Source: Gammaproteobacteria bacterium
GTDB taxonomy: Bacteria > Pseudomonadota > Gammaproteobacteria > Pseudomonadales > Pseudohongiellaceae
Length of the DNA stretch: 5,732 nucleotides
Reading direction: 5' to 3'
Assembly (NCBI GenBank): GCA_007571115.1
Contig: RKSA01000252.1
Coordinates: forward strand, 1-5,732
Positions 1 through 5,732 of the stretch are shown one piece after another; within the stretch, counting starts at the first letter, position 1; the number at the start of each line of letters is the position of its first letter. The notes beneath the pieces are model-generated. The model searched no databases and was not told the origin of the DNA. It saw nothing but the letters and a program-made list of their open reading frames with translations. A program made the translations under genes and the position numbers.

Positions 1-31
1 CCGTAGTATGGGGCAACGCTGTTGGGCCGCC

Positions 32-35
32 AGGA
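32..35 (+). promoter_or_regulatory. Possible ribosome binding site for xseA (AGGA)
   Basis: AGGA stands 10 bases before the TTG at 46. It is the only recognisable Shine-Dalgarno-like sequence near the four candidate TTG starts of xseA (22, 46, 58, 61), so it tips the choice to 46. The match is short and the spacing is at the long end, so this is weak support. Confidence 0.35.
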
Positions 36-45
36 CGATACTCCA

Positions 46-1449
46 TTGTCATCAAGATTGTTGCCAAGATCGCCGCCAAGCATCTATTCGGTTTCCGAGA
101 TCAACCGCTTCGCCCGGGAACTCGTCGAGGCCGGCCTTTCTGGCGTTAGCGTCGAAGGCGAGATCGTCGGCCTGCAGCGATATCCGCGTTCGGGCCACTG
201 GTACTTCCACCTGAAAGACCGTGGTGCGCAACTGCGTTGCGTGATGTTCCGCGAAAGGAATTCGCTGCTGCGCTTCGAGCCCGCCGAAGGCGACCGGGTT
301 CGCGCCTTGGGCAACCTGACGATCTACGAAAAGCGCGGCGACTTCCAATGCAAGGTGCTCTCGCTGGAACGATCTGGCGCCGGGGCATTGCGCCAGGCTT
401 TCGAGGCGCTGAAAGCGCGGCTGCAGGCCGAAGGCCTGTTCGACGCGGCGGCGAAGAAACCGGTGGGAACCCAGTTCCGCCATATCGGCATCGTCACCTC
501 TCCCGCCGGTGCCGCGCTGCACGACATGATTAACGTGTTCCGGCGCCGTTTCCCGCTGATCCGCCTGACGGTGATCCCGACCCTGGTGCAAGGCGAGCAG
601 GCAGCTTCGAGCATCTGCAAGGCGCTCGCCACCGCGAATTCGCTGCGCACTGCGCTCGACCTCGAAGCCTTGATCGTCGCGCGTGGCGGAGGCTCGGCGG
701 AAGACCTGCAAGCTTTCAACGAGGAAAGCGTTGCCCGGGCGATTTTCGCCAGCGAACTGCCGGTGACAAGCGCGGTCGGCCACGAAACCGATTTCAGCAT
801 CGCCGATTTCGTCGCCGACCTGCGCGCGCCGACTCCCTCGGCCGCAGCCGAATTGATGAGCCCGTCCCAAGACGAAATCCGGGGCAGGCTGCGCTCCCAG
901 CTCGGCAAGCTGGAACTGCGCATGAGGCAGCGCCTCGGCCGGCAAGGCGAGCATCTGCGCCTCGTTGCACTGCGGCTGCGCAGCCCGGCGCGACGCCTCG
1001 AAGACCACGCCCAGGCTCTCGACGAACTGGGCCAACGACTGCTGCGCGCCAGCCGCAACGTGCTGGCGCACAAACGCCAGGCAGTCGCCTTGGGCGAGCA
1101 GCGCCTGCGCCATGCTTCCCCGGCGATGCGGATCGACCGCCTGCGCGAGGCTTTCGTCCAGCTTTCGCAGCGGCTCGAACGCTCGATGCAAGTCAGCCTC
1201 GAAAGCAGGAAGGCATCGCTGGCGGCACTGAGGCGCGGCCTGCAAGCGACCGGGCCGCTCAACACCCTGGCGCGGGGCTATAGCATCACCATGAACGAAT
1301 CGGCCCAGGTGATCCGTAACGTGGACGAACTCAGCGAAGGAAGCCGCATCATCACCAGACTCGCCGACGGCAGTGCGCAATCAACGGTGACCGAGCTTTC
1401 GCCAGCGCCGCATGTCGGCGAGCATTTTCCCATGCCAAAGCGAATCTGA
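46..1449 (+). CDS. xseA: Exodeoxyribonuclease VII large subunit
   Basis: XseA pairs with several copies of the small subunit XseB to form a cytoplasmic nuclease that degrades single-stranded DNA from both ends into oligonucleotides, acting in repair. The protein shows the N-terminal OB-fold (about residues 12-105, with SGHWYFHLKD) and the Exonuc_VII_L catalytic region, with RGGGSAEDL around residue 213, VGHETDFSIADF (His 246) and DLRAPTPSAAAE (258-269). A long charged helical stretch (about 275-400) follows, then the C-terminal LNTLARGYSI block. The length of about 467 residues compares with about 456 in E. coli, so it is complete. No ATG is available in frame: the frame opens after a TAG at 4-6 and offers TTG at 22, 46, 58 and 61. 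TTG 46 is chosen because AGGA lies 10 bases upstream. TTG 58 would give MLPRSPPSIY, closest to the E. coli N-terminus as I recall it. xseB is not in the window. Family identity is certain; the start is not. Confidence 0.97.
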   Translation: MSSRLLPRSPPSIYSVSEINRFARELVEAGLSGVSVEGEIVGLQRYPRSGHWYFHLKDRGAQLRCVMFRERNSLLRFEPAEGDRVRALGNLTIYEKRGDFQCKVLSLERSGAGALRQAFEALKARLQAEGLFDAAAKKPVGTQFRHIGIVTSPAGAALHDMINVFRRRFPLIRLTVIPTLVQGEQAASSICKALATANSLRTALDLEALIVARGGGSAEDLQAFNEESVARAIFASELPVTSAVGHETDFSIADFVADLRAPTPSAAAELMSPSQDEIRGRLRSQLGKLELRMRQRLGRQGEHLRLVALRLRSPARRLEDHAQALDELGQRLLRASRNVLAHKRQAVALGEQRLRHASPAMRIDRLREAFVQLSQRLERSMQVSLESRKASLAALRRGLQATGPLNTLARGYSITMNESAQVIRNVDELSEGSRIITRLADGSAQSTVTELSPAPHVGEHFPMPKRI

Positions 1450-1614
1450 ACGGGCAGGCCTGGCTAACCTGCGATCTGGATAGTGCGTAACCGCTGCGGC
1501 TGAATGCTCACCATCATCCCCGAATGATGCACGGACATCCAGCTTCAACCTCGCTTCGCGTTGGACAAGGCTCGGGGTGGACGCGGGAGCGTTCTTGAGC
1601 GAGAATCACGACCC
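1450..1614. other. Spacer between xseA and the DsbA-like gene
   Basis: This is 165 bases with no credible gene. Two small inverted repeats can be seen. GCAGG at 1454-1458 pairs with CCTGC at 1468-1472 around a 9-base loop just after the xseA stop, and CATCAT at 1512-1517 pairs with ATGATG at 1524-1529 around a 6-base loop. Neither is followed by a T-run, so neither qualifies as a standard intrinsic terminator. I see no clear -35/-10 pair; TTGGAC at 1561 lacks a matching -10 at the right distance. The length leaves room for a separate promoter for the downstream gene, but the sequence does not show one. Confidence 0.5.
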
Positions 1615-2340
1615 ATGAACCGGCGCGAGAAACAGAAACAGGTCAGGGAAGCCAAGCAGAGGGCTGCGCAGCAGAAGCGGCGGCGCTTGCGGCTTTTCGG
1701 CAGGTTCGCGCTCTATGTGGGCCTGCCGGTGCTGGCCCTGTTCTCGATCTACGTGCTGCTGAACCAGGGGCGCACGTACTCGCCGGTGGAAATCTCCCCT
1801 GACGACCACATCCTCGGCGACGCGACGACTCCGGTGAGCATCGTCGTCTATGCCGACTTCCAATGCCCGGCCTGCGCCACCGAAGCCCAGCGCGTGAGGC
1901 GCATCTGGTCGCGAATCGAGGACAAGGCACACCTGATTTTCCGCCATTATCCGCTGACTGCCAGCAACCCCAATGCCTGGACGGCGGCCTTGCACGCCGA
2001 AGCCGCTGGCCGCCAGGGCCGTTTCTGGGAGATGCACGACGCGCTGTTCGCCAATCAGGGAATCTGGGCGCTGTTGCCCGATGCCGCGAGCGAGTTCGAA
2101 AGCTACGCGGAAGCCCTCGGCCTCGACCTCGAGCGGTTGCGCGCCGATGTCGAGAGCGAGGCGGTGATATCCAAGGTCCGCAACGACCAGCGCGGCGGCA
2201 ATTCTGCCGGGGTCCGCTCGACTCCCGCGATGTTCATCAACGGGCAGCGCGTCGCGCAGTTGACTTCGAGCAGGATCATGAGCCTGGTGGAAGAGCATCA
2301 CGCCGAGGCGACCGAGGAAACCGGGGCGACAGCCGACTAG
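1615..2340 (+). CDS. Membrane-anchored DsbA-family thioredoxin-fold protein
   Basis: This is a predicted thiol-disulfide oxidoreductase of the DsbA/BdbD type (Thioredoxin_4-like), 241 residues. A strongly basic N-terminus (about residues 2-30, rich in Lys, Arg and Gln) precedes one hydrophobic segment (about 31-49), which by the positive-inside rule puts the catalytic domain in the periplasm. ILGDATTPVSIVVYADFQC (66-84) is the typical start of this fold. The active site is C84-P-A-C87, and the cis-proline loop is STPAMFING (202-210, Pro 204). The helical insert contains RFWEMHDALFANQGIW (136-151), typical of this group. ATG 1615 is chosen over an in-frame TTG at 1561 because it starts the basic anchor and has a purine-rich GAGA 10 bases upstream. 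Whether it oxidises, reduces or isomerises is not visible, and no DsbB partner is nearby. CPAC instead of CPHC suggests redox properties different from classical DsbA; this is inference. Confidence 0.92.
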   Translation: MNRREKQKQVREAKQRAAQQKRRRLRLFGRFALYVGLPVLALFSIYVLLNQGRTYSPVEISPDDHILGDATTPVSIVVYADFQCPACATEAQRVRRIWSRIEDKAHLIFRHYPLTASNPNAWTAALHAEAAGRQGRFWEMHDALFANQGIWALLPDAASEFESYAEALGLDLERLRADVESEAVISKVRNDQRGGNSAGVRSTPAMFINGQRVAQLTSSRIMSLVEEHHAEATEETGATAD

Positions 2341-2350
2341 CGAACGATCT

Positions 2351-2422
2351 GCCGAAGCCTTCACCAAGATCTGCGCCGAAACCCTCGCCAAGACTTTCGC
2401 CGAGACCTGCATGAAATCCCGC
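2351..2422. repeat. Degenerate 24-base tandem repeat in the convergent spacer
   Basis: Three consecutive 24-base units start at 2351, 2375 and 2399, each beginning with GCCGA. Units 1 and 2 match at 18 of 24 positions and share a CCAAGA block (2364-2369 and 2388-2393). Unit 3 keeps mainly its first nine bases and matches unit 2 at about 13 positions. The repeat begins 10 bases after the DsbA-like gene's stop and ends 20 bases before the stop of the convergent gene, so it fills the spacer. Translated, it gives eight-residue periodicities (PKPSPRSA/PKPSPRLS in one frame), but no start or ribosome binding site supports a gene. I see no T-run-backed hairpin, so a terminator role is not shown. Confidence 0.6.
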
Positions 2423-2442
2423 CTCGCAAGAGACTGCCTCGC

Positions 2443-3912
2443 TCAGGGAACCATGCCGATCAGATAGCCAATCAGTCCCGCTGCCGCATGGGGGACGCCG
2501 TCGGTGAGGCCCGGGCGGAAACGCAATCTGACAAGGCTTCGCATCAGGGGTTCGACTTCGAGCTGGCCGGAAACCTCGCCCCATTCGACCAAGGCGAGAT
2601 TCTGCGCAACGCCGAAGGCGTTTACCCGGCGCCAGCCGGGGCGAGTCTCGATATCGGACATGCCGGGAAGCTCGAAGGAAAACAGCGCCACCGACTGCCA
2701 GTCGGCGAGTTCGGGCATGTCGAGCTGCTCTGGGGAAAGCGGTGCCTCGGCAAGCAGCTCCTCGTCAAGGTCGAAAAAGATCCGCACTGGCACGCCCTCG
2801 ACGAAGGTCGCGGTCGCGGCAGCGGCAATGTCACTCGATTCGCGGGAACGCGCGCGCAACGCATCGGCCACGTTGTCGTGGAACTGCGGGTGCGGAATCA
2901 GCGAAGGGCTGGCAAACAGCTCGGCAACCGATTCCTTCGCAACTCCGGCTTGCAGCAGCATGTCCCAGGCCTGGCGATAGGTTTCGAGAGCCTCGCTCTT
3001 CTGGTCGAACAGCAGCCGCCAGTCGGCGAGGTACAGCCTGACCATGGCGAGGGCCTCGGAAACTTGCTCTTCGTCTCCGGCTTGTTCCGCCTCGCTTTCG
3101 CCGGCAGCGCCATCGGCATACAGCTCGCGCAAGCGTTCGAGATGGCGCAGGCCATCGACGCGCAAGGCATCGAGGGCGGCTTCGGGCTGCAATACGCGCT
3201 CCCGGACAAAGCCATCGGCGCCAGGAGAAAGATCCATCGCCCGCAGGTCGTGGGCAAGCTTGCCTCCCCTGCCGATGGCGCTCGCCTGCAAGTGCATGAT
3301 GCGCAATTGCTCGTAGATCAATCCGGCCTTGCGCCGCTCATCGTCCGGCCAGATGCTGTCGGCAACGACGAGTGCCACGCGACTGCTGTACGCAGCGCGG
3401 ACATGGTGATAGCCCCGGTGCTCGCCGAGATCTTCAGCAATGCCGCGCAGATGCAGCCGGTACAGGTCGAGCAGGCCGTTCATCATGTCCTCGTCGCGGG
3501 GCTCGTAGCGGTTCAGGTAGAACCAGATGACGTGGTTTTGCAGCTTGCGCGCCGCGCGCCAGTTGCCGGCGTTGACGTAGTTCTCGATTCTTCGCTGCAA
3601 GAAGGGAAGCTGGCTCTTGGTGTACAGCCCCTCCTCGATGCGAACGATCTGCTGGGCGCGGTCGAGGGCAGCGTTCGCCTCGACATAACGCCCGAGTGCC
3701 ATGTGATGATCGGCGATTCGCGACAAGGGCTCGATAAGCTGGGTCGCGTGGGTCAGGCCGGTGGCCTCGAGCCGGTACAAGTCGGCTTCGTATCGCTCGA
3801 GCTCGCGCAAGGTCTCTGTGGGGGCTTCGCCATCCTGGGCGGCGAGGGGCGCCGAGAGCCATGCGAGCAGCGCAAGGCAGGGGATCAGGATTTTGCGAGT
3901 GGATCGTTTCAT
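2443..3912 (-). CDS. Exported TPR-like protein of unknown function with TonB-C-like end
   Basis: I do not recognise a named family. The 489-residue product starts with a clear signal peptide (MKRSTRK, hydrophobic residues 8-25, likely cleavage near APLAA|QD), so the mature protein should be periplasmic. Most of it is helical. Residues 59-92 fit one 34-residue TPR unit, with ALGRYVEANAALDRA in the typical place, and 102-135 (NAGNWRAARKL) looks like a second. A further helical pair near 300-330 (RLLFDQKSEALETYRQAWDML) is TPR-like. From about 370 it becomes strand-rich, starting FVEGVPVRIFFDLDEE and ending VRLRFRPGLTDGVP (461-474); the RFRP...DG pattern recalls the end of TonB C-terminal domains, but this match is by eye. 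The start lies 26 bases after the fhs stop, so co-transcription is likely. An AAGGA lies only 2 bases before the ATG, closer than usual. A role as a periplasmic scaffold or outer-membrane-linked partner is speculation. An open frame exactly antisense (2488-3921) is judged a shadow. Confidence 0.88.
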   Translation of the reverse strand: MKRSTRKILIPCLALLAWLSAPLAAQDGEAPTETLRELERYEADLYRLEATGLTHATQLIEPLSRIADHHMALGRYVEANAALDRAQQIVRIEEGLYTKSQLPFLQRRIENYVNAGNWRAARKLQNHVIWFYLNRYEPRDEDMMNGLLDLYRLHLRGIAEDLGEHRGYHHVRAAYSSRVALVVADSIWPDDERRKAGLIYEQLRIMHLQASAIGRGGKLAHDLRAMDLSPGADGFVRERVLQPEAALDALRVDGLRHLERLRELYADGAAGESEAEQAGDEEQVSEALAMVRLYLADWRLLFDQKSEALETYRQAWDMLLQAGVAKESVAELFASPSLIPHPQFHDNVADALRARSRESSDIAAAATATFVEGVPVRIFFDLDEELLAEAPLSPEQLDMPELADWQSVALFSFELPGMSDIETRPGWRRVNAFGVAQNLALVEWGEVSGQLEVEPLMRSLVRLRFRPGLTDGVPHAAAGLIGYLIGMVP

Positions 3913-3914
3913 GT

Positions 3915-3919
3915 TCCTT
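3915..3919 (-). promoter_or_regulatory. Closely spaced ribosome binding site of the TPR-like gene
   Basis: AAGGA on the - strand ends 2 bases before the ATG at 3912. The spacing is shorter than the usual 5-9 bases. No other ATG, GTG or TTG exists in frame between the fhs stop and this ATG, and the signal peptide starts right here, so the start is firm even though the site is unusual. Weak initiation or coupling to translation of fhs, whose stop is 26 bases upstream, is possible. Confidence 0.4.
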
Positions 3920-3938
3920 GATCTGTTCTGGGCGAGCC

Positions 3939-5633
3939 TCAGCCGAGCCCGGCGACCGTTCCGTCGGCGGCGACGTGGATGCCATGGGCCGAAGGGCTTT
4001 TCGACAGACCCGGCATGGTCATGATCGTTCCGCAGATGGGAATGACAAAGCCCGCCCCCACCGCGAGGCGAACTTCGCGGATTTCCACGGTGTGACCCTT
4101 GGGAGCGCCTAGCAGCTTGGGGTCGGTCGAGAAGCTGTATTGCGTCTTGGCCATGCAAACGGGAAATTCGCCATAGCCGCTGCCTTGCAGCCTGGCGAAT
4201 TCGTCGCGCACCTCGGGGGGCGCAGCGATGTCCTCGGCGCCGTAGATCGTCTGCGCGATGCGGCGGGTTTTTTCCCAGAGATCGAGCCCGTCCTCGTAGA
4301 GCAGGCGAAAATTGGCGCTGCCAGAGTCGGCGAGCTCGACGACGCTCTGCGCAAGCTCGACCGCGCCGACGCCTCCCTCGGCCCAGTGCCGCGACTCGAC
4401 GGCAGCAACTCCCGCCTCGCGGCAATACTCGACGATGGCAGCGACTTCGGCGTCGCTGTCGTTCGCATGGCGATTGACCGCCACCAGCGCAGGAACACCG
4501 AAACGTTCGAGAATCGCCAGGTGCTGCCCGAGATTGGCGCAACCCCTCGTCACTGCGGCGCAGTCCTCGCCGTGCAGCTCTTGCCGAGGCACGCCACCGT
4601 GCATCTTCAGCGCCTTGACCGTGGCGACGAGCACTGCGGCGTCCGGCGCGAAACCTGCGGAGCGGCACTTGATGTTGAAAAACTTCTCGGCGCCGAGGTC
4701 GGAACCGAAGCCGGCCTCGGTGACGACGTAATCGGCGAGCCTGAGCGCAGTGCGGGTCGCGATCACCGAATTGCAGCCATGGGCAATGTTCGCGAACGGC
4801 CCGCCGTGGATGAATGCCGGGTTGTTTTCCAGCGTCTGCACGAGATTCGGTGACAGCGCGTCGCGCAGCAAGGCGGTCATCGAGCCCGGAGCGCGAAGCT
4901 CGGCAGCCGTGACGGGTTTCCCCTCGCGGCAGTAGCCGACGACGATGGCGCCGAGCCGCTGTTGCAGCTCGGCCAGATCCTGCGCGAGGCAGAAAATCGC
5001 CATGATTTCCGAAGTGCTCGTGATGTCGAAGCCGGAATTGCGCGGCGTGCCGCTGGTCTTCCCGGAAGAGCCGGAAGAGCCGGCGCCGATGCCGATGCGG
5101 ACGCGCCGCAGGGCGCGATCGTTCATGTCGATCACGCGGCGCCAGGCGATCCGCTCAGGGTCGAGTTCGGGCTCGGCGCCCCAGTGCAAGTGATTGTCAA
5201 CGAGCGCCGCGAGCAGGTTGTGCGCGGTGGTGATCGCGTGAAAGTCGCCGGTGAAATGCAGGTTGATGTCGGCCATCGGCACGACCTGGGAATGGCCTCC
5301 GCCGGTGGCGCCGCCTTTCATGCCAAAGCACGGGCCGAGGCTCGGCTCGCGAAGGCACATCGCAGCGCGCTTGCCGATGCGGTTCAGCGCATCGCCGAGG
5401 CCGATGGTCGTGGTCGTCTTGCCTTCGCCGGCCGGGGTCGGCGAAACCGCAGTGACGAGGATCAGCTTGCCGTTCGCCTCGGGCCGTGCTGCGGCGATCT
5501 CGGCGCAGTCGACCTTGGCCTTGGCCCTGCCCCAGGGAAGCACCGAATCGCCGATGCCGAGCTTGTCGGCGACTTCGCGGATCGGCAGCAGTCTGGCCTC
5601 GTCGGCGATCGCAATATCGGATTTTTGTTCCAT
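3939..5633 (-). CDS. fhs: Formate-tetrahydrofolate ligase (10-formyl-THF synthetase)
   Basis: This cytoplasmic enzyme joins formate to tetrahydrofolate using ATP, giving 10-formyl-THF for purines, fMet-tRNA or formate assimilation. The 564 residues cover the whole family (about 559 in Moorella thermoacetica) to the usual C-terminal end (MTMPGLSKSP ... DGTVAGLG). Visible motifs are the P-loop TPAGEGKTT (66-74), REPSLGP (95-101, Arg 95 matching the formyl-phosphate-binding Arg), GMKGGATGGGH (104-114), INLHFTGDFHAIT (123-135), a FDIT...SEIMAI block after 202, then NLVQTLENNPAFIHGGPFANIAHG and VTEAGFGSDLGAEKFF. The first signature has Thr and His where the archetype has Ala and Tyr (GGAAGGGY). 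The loop at 184-195 is about 7 residues longer than in Moorella and Ser/Gly-rich. ATG 5633 is chosen over ATG 5657 because AGGA lies 5 bases before it, while 5657 has no such site. The next gene on this strand follows after 26 bases. No folD is in the window. Confidence 0.98.
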   Translation of the reverse strand: MEQKSDIAIADEARLLPIREVADKLGIGDSVLPWGRAKAKVDCAEIAAARPEANGKLILVTAVSPTPAGEGKTTTTIGLGDALNRIGKRAAMCLREPSLGPCFGMKGGATGGGHSQVVPMADINLHFTGDFHAITTAHNLLAALVDNHLHWGAEPELDPERIAWRRVIDMNDRALRRVRIGIGAGSSGSSGKTSGTPRNSGFDITSTSEIMAIFCLAQDLAELQQRLGAIVVGYCREGKPVTAAELRAPGSMTALLRDALSPNLVQTLENNPAFIHGGPFANIAHGCNSVIATRTALRLADYVVTEAGFGSDLGAEKFFNIKCRSAGFAPDAAVLVATVKALKMHGGVPRQELHGEDCAAVTRGCANLGQHLAILERFGVPALVAVNRHANDSDAEVAAIVEYCREAGVAAVESRHWAEGGVGAVELAQSVVELADSGSANFRLLYEDGLDLWEKTRRIAQTIYGAEDIAAPPEVRDEFARLQGSGYGEFPVCMAKTQYSFSTDPKLLGAPKGHTVEIREVRLAVGAGFVIPICGTIMTMPGLSKSPSAHGIHVAADGTVAGLG

Positions 5634-5638
5634 CTGAG

Positions 5639-5642
5639 TCCT
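5639..5642 (-). promoter_or_regulatory. Ribosome binding site of fhs (AGGA)
   Basis: On the - strand AGGA is followed by CTCAG and then the ATG at 5633, a normal 5-base spacing. This decides the fhs start in favour of 5633; the in-frame ATG at 5657 has no comparable site and would add eight residues (MRQGARTQ) not expected in the family. Confidence 0.7.
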
Positions 5643-5677
5643 GGCGCCTTGGCGCATCGCTTCGCATCGCCGGGCAG

Positions 5678-5683
5678 TCTAGC
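5678..5683 (-). promoter_or_regulatory. Weak candidate -10 element upstream of fhs
   Basis: Read on the - strand, the spacer before fhs contains TATGCTAGACT. TATGCT or the overlapping TAGACT could serve as a -10 box about 45 bases before the start codon. No good -35 hexamer is found 16-18 bases further upstream (the sequence there is CGGCAA-like), so this is only a possibility. The coordinates mark the approximate TATGCT/TAGACT overlap. Confidence 0.2.
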
Positions 5684-5732
5684 ATAGCTGTTGCGCTGCG
5701 GGCTTGCCGCCGGAGCTCATGGAACTGTGCGC

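Noticed and set aside
52..1380. Open frame of 442 codons on the - strand opposite xseA.
   Set aside because: Codon-register shadow of xseA, whose motifs run the full length of the + strand frame. The - product has no recognisable motif.
1454..1472. GCAGG/CCTGC hairpin after the xseA stop as an intrinsic terminator.
   Set aside because: The stem is only 5 base pairs with a 9-base loop and there is no following T-run.
1863..2414. Open frame on the + strand ending in a Pro/Ser/Arg repeat (PKPSPRSAPKPSPRLSPRP), considered as a repeat-tailed small protein.
   Set aside because: Most of it overlaps the DsbA-like gene out of frame and is Arg/Pro-rich in the way of GC-rich shadows. The periodic tail comes from the 24-base DNA repeat and has no start of its own.
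2488..3921. Long open frame of 477 codons on the + strand, in the same frame as the DsbA-like gene; the frame is open from just after that gene's TAG at 2338-2340, so read-through would make a large fusion.
   Set aside because: It is the exact codon-register antisense of the - strand TPR-like gene, the usual shadow in GC-rich DNA. The - strand product has a signal peptide, TPR-like repeats and operon spacing; the + product shows no recognisable domain and no ribosome binding site.
3913..4668. Upstream extension of the TPR-like frame to an ATG at 4668, overlapping fhs.
   Set aside because: The extension is out-of-frame fhs coding sequence (Arg/Gly-rich) and would bury the signal peptide in the middle of the protein. 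ATG 3912 immediately starts the signal peptide.
4962..5687. Open frame of 241 codons on the + strand opposite the start of fhs.
   Set aside because: Antisense shadow of fhs; its sequence mirrors the conserved P-loop and REPSLGP region.

Overview
The window is a GC-rich, gene-dense piece of chromosome with four complete genes and no sign of mobile DNA, CRISPR, or RNA genes. The gene set and protein style (an XseA closely resembling the E. coli protein, a single-pass membrane-anchored DsbA-like protein, a signal-peptide TPR-like protein) suggest a proteobacterium, most likely a high-GC gammaproteobacterium. This placement is inferred from remembered family sequences, not from a search.

Layout: on the + strand, xseA (large subunit of exodeoxyribonuclease VII, probably with a TTG start) is followed after a 165-base spacer by a gene for a membrane-anchored, DsbA-type thioredoxin-fold protein with a CPAC active site. 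On the - strand, reading leftward from the right edge, fhs (formate-tetrahydrofolate ligase) is followed 26 bases later by a gene for an exported protein with TPR-like helices and a C-terminal end that resembles a TonB C-terminal domain. The two gene pairs converge on a spacer of about 100 bases (2341-2442) that contains a degenerate 24-base tandem repeat.

Function: the genes do not form one obvious pathway. XseA serves DNA repair and degradation of single-stranded DNA. Fhs makes 10-formyl-tetrahydrofolate for purine synthesis, initiator tRNA formylation, or formate assimilation. The DsbA-like protein and the TPR-like protein would both act on the periplasmic side of the inner membrane. The fhs and TPR-like genes are probably co-transcribed because of their tight spacing.

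I looked for an undescribed system and did not find a convincing one. The points most worth a second look are the uncharacterised exported protein after fhs, a Ser/Gly-rich insertion in Fhs that coincides with short tandem DNA repeats, and the 24-base repeat in the convergent spacer.
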